Shown here: in pieces, positions 28,799 through 37,495 of the stretch | Position numbering within the stretch: the first letter of the stretch is position 1 | Layout of the letters: the number at the start of each line of letters is the position of its first letter | NCBI RefSeq assembly: GCF_028281565.1 | Contig: NZ_JANQJQ010000018.1 | Coordinates: 1-64,000, forward strand | DNA length: 64,000 bases | Reading direction: 5' to 3' | Source of the DNA: Seonamhaeicola sp. | GTDB lineage: Bacteria; Bacteroidota; Bacteroidia; Flavobacteriales; Flavobacteriaceae | Translations under genes and position numbers: made by a program | Notes under the pieces: model-generated | What the model was told of the DNA's origin: nothing | Seen by the model: only the letters and a program-made list of their open reading frames with translations | Database searches by the model: none

Positions 28799-28864
28799 AA
28801 TTTCTTTTTTACAGTTAATAAGTAACTTTTATATTTTTATTTTATAAAATGCATCGGCATCTGG

Positions 28865-30484
28865 TTACCCGAATATTGTATACAGCACAACAATTGTAAC
28901 AAACAACAGCAACCCAAGCACCCTAACATCTCTTAGACCTTTCAATGATCCCGCAAATATTTGACCCGGGTTTGCAAAGGTAGTATTGGCAATCTGCGCC
29001 TCATCCGGTTTGGGGGTAAGCAAACTCAAGGCAACAAAAAGCACGCAACACAAGCAAAACATCCACCAAGTTCGCATCAGGAAGGGAATCCCAATACCAT
29101 CTGTTATGTAGCTGTAGCCGCTTACTGGCTTAAAGTCGATCAAGAACAGCACAATACCTAGCACAAAGCCTATCAATAAGGTGTAAAAGGCCGCTTCTTT
29201 CGTACCCCTTCTATAAAATACGCCTAGAAGAAAGACCGCAGATATTGGTGGGGCCAAAGCACCTGCCATATCGTTGATGGCCTTAAAGATACTTTCAAAC
29301 TTACCGCCCTGTGTAGACCACAGTATGGCTGCAACCATGACAACAACAGCTGTTATCCTCCCTATTTTTACCTGGGATTTATCTGATAAATCCGGTTTCA
29401 TACGCTTCACAATATCTAAGGCCACCAAGGAAGAACAACTATTTAGGGCCGCGGCAATGGTACTCATTAAGGCTGCCAGTAAGGCCGCGGCGAAAACACC
29501 TTTTAGGCCAATTGGCAACAACTTATCTATTAATACGGGCAATGTTTCAATGGGCTCGTTGATATGTTCCTTGAAAAGCACATAGGCCAAAGCACCGGGC
29601 AGCACCAATATAAACGCCGGCAGTATCTTTAAAAGTCCTGCAAACAATGGCCCATATTGGGCGTCCTTTTGGGTTCTGGCACCTAGCACCCTTTGCACAA
29701 TAGTCTGATCGGTACACCAATACCAAATTCCCAAAACCGGATAGCCCAGGAAAAAAGCGTACCAAGTATACCCATGTTCTTTACCTATAGTAGAATCGGC
29801 ACCATGGAGCATTTCCAATTGCCCCGGTTTCATGGCTCCTTTCAAATCGGAAATACCAGAAAAACCGGCATCCTTAACGGCAAAAATCGCCAAAACTGTT
29901 AATATGATCGAGCCTAGCAACAGAATCACGGTTTGAATATTCTCCGTAACCACTACGGCTTTCAGGCCACCCGCAACGGTATAAATAGCTGTAATTACCG
30001 AAATGACCACAATAGACACATATATATTGACATCATAGAACTTATAGAATACACTGGCCCCCGCATATAAACTGATACCGATATGAATAAAAAGGGCACC
30101 AATAATGGCCATAAAGGCCAACAAAGATCTAGACCTGGAGTCAAAACGCCTTTCAAGGAATTCGGGCAAGGTCGATATTTTGGTTTTAAAATAAAACGGT
30201 GCAAAAACTAAGCCTAACAGCAATAAAGTAAATGTGGCCATCCACTCCCAATTACCGGCTACCAATCCCAAACTAAAACCGTCTGAGGCTAAACCTGTCA
30301 AATGAATTGTAGATATATTTGAAGCGAAAAGGGCCGCTCCTATTGTTGCCCATTTAAGACCTCTGCCCGCAAGGAAATACCCTTCACCAGTCATCTTTAC
30401 TTTTCTTGTTGACAGCAAACCTACAATTACTATCCCTACCAAATACGCAATAATTATTATTGAATCTACAATCGAAATGTTCAT
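28865..30484 (-). CDS. Sodium/solute symporter, SSS (SLC5) family
   Basis: Integral inner-membrane protein of 539 residues with about 13-14 hydrophobic segments. Family signs include GLLSTRKVKMTGEGYFLAGRG near the N terminus, ASNISTIHLTGLASDGFSLG, GYPVLGIWYWCTDQTIVQRVLGA (split across the conserved W-C-T-D-Q motif) and ALMSTIAAALNS. WCTDQ with the downstream VQRVLGA is typical of SglT-type sugar transporters. It is the likely route for mono- or small oligosaccharide entry into the cytoplasm, driven by sodium as expected in seawater. It is the first gene of the long minus operon and is preceded by a palindromic operator. Confidence 0.9.
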   Translation of the reverse strand: MNISIVDSIIIIAYLVGIVIVGLLSTRKVKMTGEGYFLAGRGLKWATIGAALFASNISTIHLTGLASDGFSLGLVAGNWEWMATFTLLLLGLVFAPFYFKTKISTLPEFLERRFDSRSRSLLAFMAIIGALFIHIGISLYAGASVFYKFYDVNIYVSIVVISVITAIYTVAGGLKAVVVTENIQTVILLLGSIILTVLAIFAVKDAGFSGISDLKGAMKPGQLEMLHGADSTIGKEHGYTWYAFFLGYPVLGIWYWCTDQTIVQRVLGARTQKDAQYGPLFAGLLKILPAFILVLPGALAYVLFKEHINEPIETLPVLIDKLLPIGLKGVFAAALLAALMSTIAAALNSCSSLVALDIVKRMKPDLSDKSQVKIGRITAVVVMVAAILWSTQGGKFESIFKAINDMAGALAPPISAVFLLGVFYRRGTKEAAFYTLLIGFVLGIVLFLIDFKPVSGYSYITDGIGIPFLMRTWWMFCLCCVLFVALSLLTPKPDEAQIANTTFANPGQIFAGSLKGLRDVRVLGLLLFVTIVVLYTIFG

Positions 30485-30813
30485 TATCTATATGATGTTT
30501 AAAATTTACACACAACTTGGATGATAACAGGAACAGTAGTTTACTTTCTAAATTATCAAAAGTAATATAATAAAACTCTGAAATACACTGTTAAATTTAG
30601 ACTAATATAACTAAAATTTTTTATAATTTTTAAGATATCAGCATTGCAAATATAACTTTTTTATATACCTTTACAAAGTTTTTAAAATTTTTTTTAAAAG
30701 CCTTGTAGCAGTTTCTTCATGTCAGAAATTGCATTTCAAGTGTTTAGTGTTTAGTTGATAAGAGGGGCGTTACATCTAGTAGCGCTCTCCTTTATTATTA
30801 TTTATTTTGACAA
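30485..30813. promoter_or_regulatory. Divergent promoter region between symporter and sugar-kinase operons
   Basis: The 329-base spacer holds no gene. Minus strand: TTG (30676-30674) - N19 - TATATTTG (30654-30647), a full match to the Bacteroidota promoter pattern, pointing to the symporter. Plus strand: TTG (30644-30646) - N19 - TACCTTTA (30666-30673), one mismatch, pointing to the kinase. The two promoters overlap each other. The operator palindrome lies further toward the symporter (separate entry). Confidence 0.55.
30541..30565 (-). promoter_or_regulatory. Palindromic operator of the symporter operon
   Basis: In gene sense: TTACTTTTGAT, AAT, TTAGAAAGTAA. The second half-site is perfect. 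TACTTTTG inside the first half also matches the -7 box, exactly as at 350. It ends 57 bases before the symporter ATG. A ROK repressor is the likely ligand. Confidence 0.6.
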
Positions 30814-31707
30814 ATGATGAAAATACCCAAGGTTGTATGTTATGGAGAAGTGCTCTTTGACAAACTTCCAACTGTAAAAAAAATTGGTGGAGCGCCTTTA
30901 AACGTAGCACTTAGAATGAATTCTTTAGGCTGTCAAACACAACTCATTAGTTCCGTTGGTGCCGATCAAGACGGAAAAGAAATCATTGATTACCTCAATG
31001 CGCTTAATTTCCCAACAAAGTTTATACAACCCAACAAGCATTACCCTACGGGTGAGGCTAAGGTTTCTCTTGACGATAAAGGCAATGCATCTTATGAAAT
31101 AAAGCATCCGGTTGCCTGGGATGAAATTCTATTGAACCAAAATATAACCACATTGGTATCCCAATCAGATGCCCTTATCTTTGGGACCCTATCCAATAGG
31201 GATGAGACGTCTAGGGCTACCTTACTTGAACTTTTGCAGCATACTAAATACAGTATCTTGGATTTGAACCTTAGAGCACCACATTACGAGCCATCCACCT
31301 TAAAGGAACTCATGTTTAATGCAGATCTTATAAAGTTTAGTGATGAAGAATTTGATGAAATCACTTCATTATATAAGTCCACTTATAATTCAACAGAACT
31401 TAATGTTCAGTATATATCTCAAATCACAAAAACCAAGAGTATCTGTATTACCATGGGTGCAAAGGGCGCTTTGCTCTTTTATGACGCGAAATTCTACTAT
31501 TGTAAGGGCTACGATATAACCGTAGTTGACACGGTTGGTGCTGGAGACTCCTTTTTGGCAGGATTGGTAACACAATTACTGCAAAACCATAATGATCCTC
31601 AGTACGCCTTGAATTTTGCCTGTGCCACCGGAGCCATGGTGGCTCAAAACAGCGGACCGAATCCAAAAATAAAAATCCAAGATATTATTGACTTAATGTC
31701 TACATAA
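30814..31707 (+). CDS. PfkB-family sugar kinase
   Basis: Cytosolic kinase of 297 residues. The N-terminal PfkB signature IGGAPLNVALRMNSLG binds the sugar, and the C-terminal DTVGAGDSFLAGL holds the catalytic Asp245 and anion hole. Family members closest in motif phosphorylate fructose or 2-keto-3-deoxy-gluconate. In this locus a keto-deoxy-sugar acid or ketose derived from the polysaccharide is plausible. It is the first gene of the plus-strand operon opposite the symporter; two ATG codons lie side by side (30814 and 30817). Confidence 0.88.
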   Translation: MMKIPKVVCYGEVLFDKLPTVKKIGGAPLNVALRMNSLGCQTQLISSVGADQDGKEIIDYLNALNFPTKFIQPNKHYPTGEAKVSLDDKGNASYEIKHPVAWDEILLNQNITTLVSQSDALIFGTLSNRDETSRATLLELLQHTKYSILDLNLRAPHYEPSTLKELMFNADLIKFSDEEFDEITSLYKSTYNSTELNVQYISQITKTKSICITMGAKGALLFYDAKFYYCKGYDITVVDTVGAGDSFLAGLVTQLLQNHNDPQYALNFACATGAMVAQNSGPNPKIKIQDIIDLMST

Positions 31708-31747
31708 ATTCCTTCCCTGCTATTTTTAATCTTAAAAACTAATTTTT

Positions 31748-32170
31748 ATGAAAACTTATTTTAAAACTTTTAGTCTATTATTCACCTTGTTTTTATTGGT
31801 TTCATGCAATTCAACAACCAATAGCCCTGAGAACGAAAAAATAACAAAGCGTGTTGGCATGGTCATCAAACTGAAGCCTGAGTCTATTGAGGAGTACAAG
31901 AAATTACATGCCGATTCCAATCCTGGTGTGCGCGACTTATTAACGAAATATGGTATGCGCAATTTTTCAATCTTTCTGCAAGAAATCAATGGCGAATACT
32001 ATGAGTTTGGCTATTACGAATACGTTGGGAATGATTTTGAAGCGGATATGAAAAAAATGGGTGAGGAAGAAAGAACTATTGCTTGGTTAAAAGTGTGTGA
32101 CCCCATGCAAATACCATTAGAAGGCTCTAACGGTTGGACAGAAATGGAGCGTGTTTATTTTAACCCCTAA
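31748..32170 (+). CDS. L-rhamnose mutarotase-like lipoprotein (RhaM/DUF718 family)
   Basis: The conserved part, about residues 35-138, matches the RhaM fold: RVGMVIKLKPESIEEYKKLH, GMRNFSIFLQEINGEYYEF and WTEMERVYF. RhaM interconverts the alpha and beta anomers of L-rhamnose. Cytosolic RhaM proteins are about 104 residues; this one has an extra N-terminal lipoprotein signal with lipobox LLVSCNS (Cys20), so it should act outside the cytoplasmic membrane. That supports L-rhamnose or a similar deoxyhexose as substrate of the locus. It starts 40 bases after the kinase stop and is followed by a strong terminator. Confidence 0.85.
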   Translation: MKTYFKTFSLLFTLFLLVSCNSTTNSPENEKITKRVGMVIKLKPESIEEYKKLHADSNPGVRDLLTKYGMRNFSIFLQEINGEYYEFGYYEYVGNDFEADMKKMGEEERTIAWLKVCDPMQIPLEGSNGWTEMERVYFNP

Positions 32171-32196
32171 ATACCGGTTTTAGTTTAAGGTTTCTA

Positions 32197-32246
32197 ATTG
32201 GCTAAAAGCACATCGCAAATTGTGTTTTTAGCTAATTTTATTTTTT
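32197..32246 (+). terminator. Intrinsic terminator after kinase-mutarotase operon
   Basis: Sixteen-base arms ATTGGCTAAAAGCACA and TGTGTTTTTAGCTAAT (32197-32212, 32221-32236, two wobble or mismatch positions) followed by a T-rich tract. Confidence 0.8.
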
Positions 32247-32310
32247 ACTCCCTAAGAATCAAATTATTAGCCCTTAAAATGCACCTCATAAAGCGTAGAA
32301 TCCACGATCA

Positions 32311-32353
32311 TTTTTAATTTACTGTTAAAAAGTAAGAATTATGATTATCTTAG
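32311..32353 (+). promoter_or_regulatory. Candidate promoter and operator half-site of ROK gene 2
   Basis: TTAAAAAGTAA at 32325-32335 matches the operator right half at 10 of 11 positions; the left half (32311-32321) is poor. A -7-like TATCTTAG (five of six defined bases) is at 32346-32353, so the half-site would lie between the -33 and -7 boxes. Autoregulation is possible. Confidence 0.35.
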
Positions 32354-32387
32354 CACCTAAAAACCATCACGTAAAAAGACACGGATT

Positions 32388-33602
32388 ATGATAGGAAAGG
32401 ACGCTTCATACATTAACAAACTGAACAAAATTGAGATTTTAAAAATTATCCGCGATTCGGACTTAACGTCTAGGGCTGAAATCGTTAAGATTACCAAACT
32501 AAGTGCCCCTACGGTCACGAGAATTGTTGATGCTTTGGTAGAATTGGAACTTGTTAAGGTTGTGGGCGATGGTAATTCAACGGGCGGTAGGCCTCCTAAA
32601 ATGCTTCAGTTCGATGGCAGCAACGCCTATGTTATTGGTATAGATTTAGGGGCTACCAGCATTCGGGGTGCCATATCTAACCTCAACGGCGATATAATTA
32701 TCGAAGTAGAGACCCAAACCGATTTGAGTGGCGGCTTTGAGAAAATTTGCGTGCAGATCCATCAGATCATAGAAAAATTAAAGACCAGGTCCAAACTAGA
32801 GGACTCCTTAATTCAAGGAGTTGGTATTGCGGTGGCCGGTTTAATTAATTACGACAACGGCATCATAGAGTATTCGCCTATTTTCAATTGGAATAAAGTA
32901 AACTTCAGGCAAGAGCTACAAAAGTACATAAGCTTGCCAATAATATATGATAATGCCTCTAGGGTAACAGCGTTTGGGGAATTAATCCAAGGACACGGTA
33001 AGCAGTTTAAAAATTTCATTTTTGTAAATGCTGGGTACGGGATTGGCTCCGGGATCGTGGTTGACGGGAAACCGTTTTACGGACACAAAGGCTTTTCGGG
33101 AGAATTCGGGCATATCATTCTTAACGCAGAAAGCGAGCAGGTTGGTAAAGATGGCCTAAGGGGAAGTCTGGAATCGCTGTCATCGGGTTATGCCATTGCC
33201 GAAATTGCCAAAGAAAAAGTTGCCGCAGATCCGAATAGTAAAATACTCGAAAAATCTAATGGCAACATAGCGGACATAACGGCTAAAACCGTGGTGGCTG
33301 CAGCCAAGGAAAATGATCCTTTGGCGGTACAAATTTTTGATGATGCCATGAAGTATTTTGGAATTGGACTGGATGCCTTAATCAAATTATTTGATCCGGA
33401 AGCCATTATATTAACCGGAGGGCTTACAAAAAACGGCGACATATTTTTTGATAAGCTAAAGGAAAACATGGTCCTGAACCGATTTAAGCAATTAGAACGG
33501 GAAGTGCATATCCTGCCCTCCTCTTTTGGGGAAGATGCCTCATTGGTTGGTGCGCTATCCATCATTTTGGACCGCGTTTTCCAATTTGAATTATCTTCTT
33601 AA
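32388..33602 (+). CDS. ROK-family transcriptional regulator, second paralogue
   Basis: 404 residues with the same layout as the regulator at 25224: winged helix (SRAEIVKITKLSAPTVTRIV, about 27-46) and ROK domain (VIGIDLGATSIRG, VNAGYGIGSGIV, GFSGEFGHI). The kinase Asp position reads IYDNASRVTAFGE with Ala, and the zinc-cysteine motif is replaced by VGKDGLRGSLE. Both changes mirror the paralogue, so loss of catalysis predates or accompanies their duplication. It is monocistronic and convergent with the LamG/HWRY gene ending at 33703. Two related sensors could respond to different sugars released from the same polymer. Confidence 0.88.
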   Translation: MIGKDASYINKLNKIEILKIIRDSDLTSRAEIVKITKLSAPTVTRIVDALVELELVKVVGDGNSTGGRPPKMLQFDGSNAYVIGIDLGATSIRGAISNLNGDIIIEVETQTDLSGGFEKICVQIHQIIEKLKTRSKLEDSLIQGVGIAVAGLINYDNGIIEYSPIFNWNKVNFRQELQKYISLPIIYDNASRVTAFGELIQGHGKQFKNFIFVNAGYGIGSGIVVDGKPFYGHKGFSGEFGHIILNAESEQVGKDGLRGSLESLSSGYAIAEIAKEKVAADPNSKILEKSNGNIADITAKTVVAAAKENDPLAVQIFDDAMKYFGIGLDALIKLFDPEAIILTGGLTKNGDIFFDKLKENMVLNRFKQLEREVHILPSSFGEDASLVGALSIILDRVFQFELSS

Positions 33603-33702
33603 CACCCAAAAAAGCCTTTTAAATCAGGTAGCACATTTAAATACTCGGGCCTTGTTATTGCTATAAGTTAAACAAGAAAAGAAACTATCCCGATCATAAC
33701 TA

Positions 33703-35661
33703 CTAAAACGGCTCAATTGCTATTTGGTCTTCCCCGTTTGTACGTTCCATATCCAGCCAAAGTATCAGATCGGTACCCTGTAATGTCTTTCTATAACCAA
33801 ACCTATAGTCCTTACCATTTTCTAAGGCGTTTCCGTTTAATTTAATATGGAAGGGTTTGTCTCCCCAATGTTTCACGATAAATGCCGGATCAATTACCGG
33901 ATTTGCTGCGCTGGCCTTTAAGGTTAACGCTACGGTAGATGTTTGGTCTGATTCCGCTTTTAGAACATAGGCCATCTCGGTTGGATCATAACCTTCGTTA
34001 ATAAAATCATTTCCACTAAGCAGCAATGTTGCCGGATGCTCCCAACTCCTTGCAAATGGCACCAAATCTTCAACCGTTCCTGTAGTCATACCATGCAACA
34101 TAAGTTTGGTCACGCTATTTTTAGTTTTGGCATAGGGTTCCCATTGGGCCTTGTCTGGCAAGTTCAGGCTTTCAATCATCGTACCATCGGGTTTATTAAA
34201 GTCTAAGTCATAGACAAAACCATGGGTCTTGCTTGCTAGCCTTAAGTTATCAAGGGAAAAGGTCTTGGGATTTTCTGAGCCTGCTATCTCCAAATAAATC
34301 TCATACATGCTTTCCAGATTGGCATCGCCTTGATAATCTTCCAGCATGATATCGGCCGTATAGGTATTAAAGCCCTTATTATGCAACTTAAAACCGGTCC
34401 CTAATTTTTTAAGTTCAATATCTTTGGTGATCTCAGAAGCCCTATCATACATGATAAGTTTGATGTCTGAGGTCCATAAATTGGCATAATCAAAGGAAAG
34501 CGTAATCCCGCCCTTCAAGTTTTCAGGTTTTTTAAACATTAAATCCAAAGCGCCCCAGTCTGTTGCCGTCCATTGTAGTGCTTTATTACGGATCACCGTA
34601 TGATATCCATAGGTCCCCCAACTATCCACTGGAGGATCGATTGCCAGGGCAATATGCCCCAATGAGGAATGCGAGGGTCTATCGGCCGATTCGGCGCCAC
34701 GACCATCACTTGCATCCTGCGAAACAGGCCAATGATCCCACCAATTGAAAAAGGAATTCTTTCCGGTTCCTCTGTAAGGCGTAATTAAATTATCAAAGGC
34801 CTTAGGTTGGGAGACCAGAGCAAAGGGATGCCATTTACTTTTTAGGTTAACCTTAAAAATGTTTGCTCTTGAAGGGTTTTTATCAAAAAACGGCGCCCCA
34901 TTTTCATCCCAAACATAGGTGATATGTTCTCCGGCCATATTAGCTATGGAGATGGCCTCATTCTGAATATTTTCATGGGGTAAGGTACCTGGTTGGTTGA
35001 TTACGATAGCCTCCTGGAATTCCATCCATTTTGTTAAATTGCTACTGTGGGCTGTAATTTTGCGCACACCTTTAGCATTGGGATAAATGGTATAATATTC
35101 GTCTACCCAATCAAACCACCCGGTTTCCTGATCTATAAAGGGATGCTCATAGGTAACATCTACCGGCGCATAGCGCCAGTGAACGACCACGCGGGCATCG
35201 TTATTTTCAATGATCCGCACCTGGGAATATCGACATTGCTTGTCGCTCATAGGTTCCACAATACTGGTGGTATTGGAGCTGTGTACATCTCTGCGTTCCA
35301 CAAATTCATTGGTATACCAAATACCATTTTCTGAAACCCATGACGGGATATAACTGGTACCCCTCCAAAACACGAATTTATGTGCGCCGTCTTCAAATCT
35401 CACAACAATATCCGGATGGTCCCCAATACGCCAGTCCTTATCCCAAACCGGGTCATATTCCAAACGCGCATAATAGGCTCCGAATTCCCCTGGCCCCTCA
35501 GGACCTGATGGCAGTTTATGTATTTTTTTTTCTTGGGCATACATGCTCGAACTTACAACCAAGGTCATAATAAGAGCCGTAAAGATTATTTTAGAAATTG
35601 AATATACTAGCGTGTATTGTACGTCTAAAACAACTTTTTGAAGTTGCATTGTAATAGTCAT
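33703..35661 (-). CDS. Secreted HWRY-module protein without LamG domain (652 aa)
   Basis: Fourth family member. An export signal lies within about residues 20-43 (FTALIMTLVVSSSMYAQ); the true start may be downstream of 35661. There is no LamG domain: the module starts at about 60 (EFGAYYARLEYDPVWD) and continues with FVFWRGTSYIPSWVSENG, EPMSDKQCRYSQVRI (about 135), VVVHWRYAPVDV (about 160) and DWVDEYYTIYP. A segment of about 110 residues (roughly 360-470, DLMFKKPENLKGG to FSLDNLRLAS) not seen in the paralogues interrupts the module and resembles a small beta-sandwich. That this protein lacks LamG shows that the HWRY module itself is the functional core. It is the last gene of the minus operon starting at 42411. 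Confidence 0.75.
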   Translation of the reverse strand: MTITMQLQKVVLDVQYTLVYSISKIIFTALIMTLVVSSSMYAQEKKIHKLPSGPEGPGEFGAYYARLEYDPVWDKDWRIGDHPDIVVRFEDGAHKFVFWRGTSYIPSWVSENGIWYTNEFVERRDVHSSNTTSIVEPMSDKQCRYSQVRIIENNDARVVVHWRYAPVDVTYEHPFIDQETGWFDWVDEYYTIYPNAKGVRKITAHSSNLTKWMEFQEAIVINQPGTLPHENIQNEAISIANMAGEHITYVWDENGAPFFDKNPSRANIFKVNLKSKWHPFALVSQPKAFDNLITPYRGTGKNSFFNWWDHWPVSQDASDGRGAESADRPSHSSLGHIALAIDPPVDSWGTYGYHTVIRNKALQWTATDWGALDLMFKKPENLKGGITLSFDYANLWTSDIKLIMYDRASEITKDIELKKLGTGFKLHNKGFNTYTADIMLEDYQGDANLESMYEIYLEIAGSENPKTFSLDNLRLASKTHGFVYDLDFNKPDGTMIESLNLPDKAQWEPYAKTKNSVTKLMLHGMTTGTVEDLVPFARSWEHPATLLLSGNDFINEGYDPTEMAYVLKAESDQTSTVALTLKASAANPVIDPAFIVKHWGDKPFHIKLNGNALENGKDYRFGYRKTLQGTDLILWLDMERTNGEDQIAIEPF

Positions 35662-35687
35662 GATATTCTATTTAAATTAAAAAATGT

Positions 35688-36899
35688 TTATGTATTACTG
35701 GTTAATATTAGTTTTATGGCCTGAAACCCGTCTTCACAAGCCCCATGAACCGTTGCGCTACCGTTGTTTGCCAGTGCTTCTCCTGCAAAGTATACCCTGT
35801 TATTTAGAGGTTGTTTTATCGTATCAATGGTTAGCCCATCACCATTTGCTGAATAGCTCCCTTTTATGTAAGGCTCTTTTGACCAATTTTGCACCAAATG
35901 CTTGATGTAATTTGCTGATGCCTTACCATCGTATATCTCATCCAACTCGACCAAAATTTTATCCACAATTTCTTGATCTGAGTTTAAATCAGTATATGGG
36001 GACGCCTTTTCTTGTACTGCGAAAAGACCAAAAATATTTTTATTAGAATCCTTTCTAAAGGCAACATCGTAAAACACCTTATCACTACTAGACAAAGTTT
36101 CTATCAACCTTCCAATGGCAAGTATATCTGGGTAAAATCTTTTCTTGAACTCAATGAATACTTTTATGCCATCACCCATGCTGATACTATTGATAGCATC
36201 TTGTTTGATGACAGGCATTTCTGGTATAAAATTGATTGTTCTACCCTGTAATATCTTTATGGGCACAGTAACCAATACCTTATCTGCTTCGTAAACTGTA
36301 TTGTCTATTGACCTAACTAAGACCTTGTTAGCCGAATAGTCAATTTCAACTATGGGCTGGTTATATGTAATCTTATCGACAAACTCGGACACTATATATC
36401 TTTCGAAAAAACCAAACCAGGTCGTATTCTTAAATTTATATTCGCTATAAAAATTGCTTGCATAATTATGTTCTCTTAATTTTCCATTATTCCAAGCACT
36501 GATTTCCTGCGGATTATAGGTTATAAACTCAATATTGGAATTCTTGGTTGGGTCATCAACAATATCTGCCAGTATTGATGGGGAGGCATGTATCCATTCT
36601 GCGCCCAAGTCTATGGGAAAGTCTGCAAAACCTGTTGCTCTTTTCACCCGTCCACCAAAAGTTGAAGAGGCTTCTATTATTTCAAAATCTATATTATGAC
36701 GCTGCAATAAATAGCCTGCACAAAGACCAGAGGCTCCTGCGCCAATTACAATAACTTTTCCGGAAAAATTGGTTTCAAATTTTGGAAGCACCACGCCTTG
36801 TTCATCTTCACAGGATACTAAAAATGATGAAATAAATGGCAGACTTACGCCAAGTATTAAGCTACTTTTTATAAACTCTTGTCTTGTTATTTTTTTCAT
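35688..36899 (-). CDS. FAD-dependent amine oxidase-like lipoprotein
   Basis: Flavoprotein of the monoamine oxidase fold, 403 residues. The dinucleotide-binding motif VIVIGAGASGLCAGYLL is at about 49-65, followed by FGGRVKRA and DLGAEWIHA; the C-terminal FAD block is RVYFAGEALANNGSATVHGACEDG. The N terminus (TRQEFIKSS, then LVSCED) looks like a Tat-type lipoprotein signal with the second Arg replaced by Gln. Substrates of this superfamily include amines and polyamines. Inside a CAZyme operon it might oxidise an amino sugar or a sugar hydroxyl, but this is speculative. Its ATG overlaps the previous gene's stop by four bases (ATGA). Confidence 0.82.
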   Translation of the reverse strand: MKKITRQEFIKSSLILGVSLPFISSFLVSCEDEQGVVLPKFETNFSGKVIVIGAGASGLCAGYLLQRHNIDFEIIEASSTFGGRVKRATGFADFPIDLGAEWIHASPSILADIVDDPTKNSNIEFITYNPQEISAWNNGKLREHNYASNFYSEYKFKNTTWFGFFERYIVSEFVDKITYNQPIVEIDYSANKVLVRSIDNTVYEADKVLVTVPIKILQGRTINFIPEMPVIKQDAINSISMGDGIKVFIEFKKRFYPDILAIGRLIETLSSSDKVFYDVAFRKDSNKNIFGLFAVQEKASPYTDLNSDQEIVDKILVELDEIYDGKASANYIKHLVQNWSKEPYIKGSYSANGDGLTIDTIKQPLNNRVYFAGEALANNGSATVHGACEDGFQAIKLILTSNT

Positions 36900-37468
36900 T
36901 TCTTTTTCATTTTTAAGAGCATCCCAAATTCTACTCCGAAAATGGAAGAATCTACACGTTGAGCGCCAAATTTCCTTCCATAAAAAAGTTTAAAATAATA
37001 TCCTATCGATTTTTTTGGCTCAACTTCAAACCCCAGATTTAATGTTGGGGTAAAATAATGCAAGGTTTCCTTTTCTGTATGTATTTGACCATTCGCAAGG
37101 TTTACGGTTCCCCCTAGTTGCTGAAAAGCCAATAGGTAACCCAAACCTAGTGCGGCAATGGGAGCAAATCTTTTATTTGCTTTCTTTCTTTGATACGATA
37201 ATTCGGTATTGAAAAGAACATTTTGTTGTACATCTGGGTTTACAAAATATCCCAGTTGCGGATTAATGTTCAATTTATGAATTGGGGCTGCCCCATCTTC
37301 AGCATTGAGTTTCCATTGCTTGTAATTGAATGATGCTCCTATTTTTCCTCCAAATTGTAATCCATAGGGTGCAAAATATCCAACAGAAAGCTCTGTACTC
37401 CTTTCTTGACCCGATATACTATGACCAGTAGCCAACAACAAAGTCAGTATTAAAATATATCTATTCAT
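36896..37468 (-). CDS. Small outer-membrane beta-barrel-like protein
   Basis: 190 residues with a signal peptide (about 1-20, TGHSISGQ). The mature part has alternating hydrophobic and polar residues and many aromatic/Gly turns (LSVGYFAPYGLQFGGKIGASF, ALGLGYLLAF, LNLGFEVEPKKSIGYYFKLFYG), as in 8- to 10-strand outer-membrane barrels. No named family is recognised. It is tightly coupled to the amine oxidase-like gene (four-base overlap), suggesting a joint function at the envelope. Confidence 0.65.
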   Translation of the reverse strand: MNRYILILTLLLATGHSISGQERSTELSVGYFAPYGLQFGGKIGASFNYKQWKLNAEDGAAPIHKLNINPQLGYFVNPDVQQNVLFNTELSYQRKKANKRFAPIAALGLGYLLAFQQLGGTVNLANGQIHTEKETLHYFTPTLNLGFEVEPKKSIGYYFKLFYGRKFGAQRVDSSIFGVEFGMLLKMKKK

Positions 37469-37495
37469 TCTGCAGACAAATATGCTATTAAGGCG

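Noticed and set aside
28801-28825. Palindrome match before the Zn-dehydrogenase start
   Set aside because: It matches 17 of 22 arm positions, but it overlaps the ribosome-binding zone of an internal operon gene and is mostly runs of T and A; probably chance.
33188-33565. 125-codon minus-strand open frame
   Set aside because: Antisense to the conserved ROK domain; a similar frame occurs opposite the other ROK gene for the same reason.
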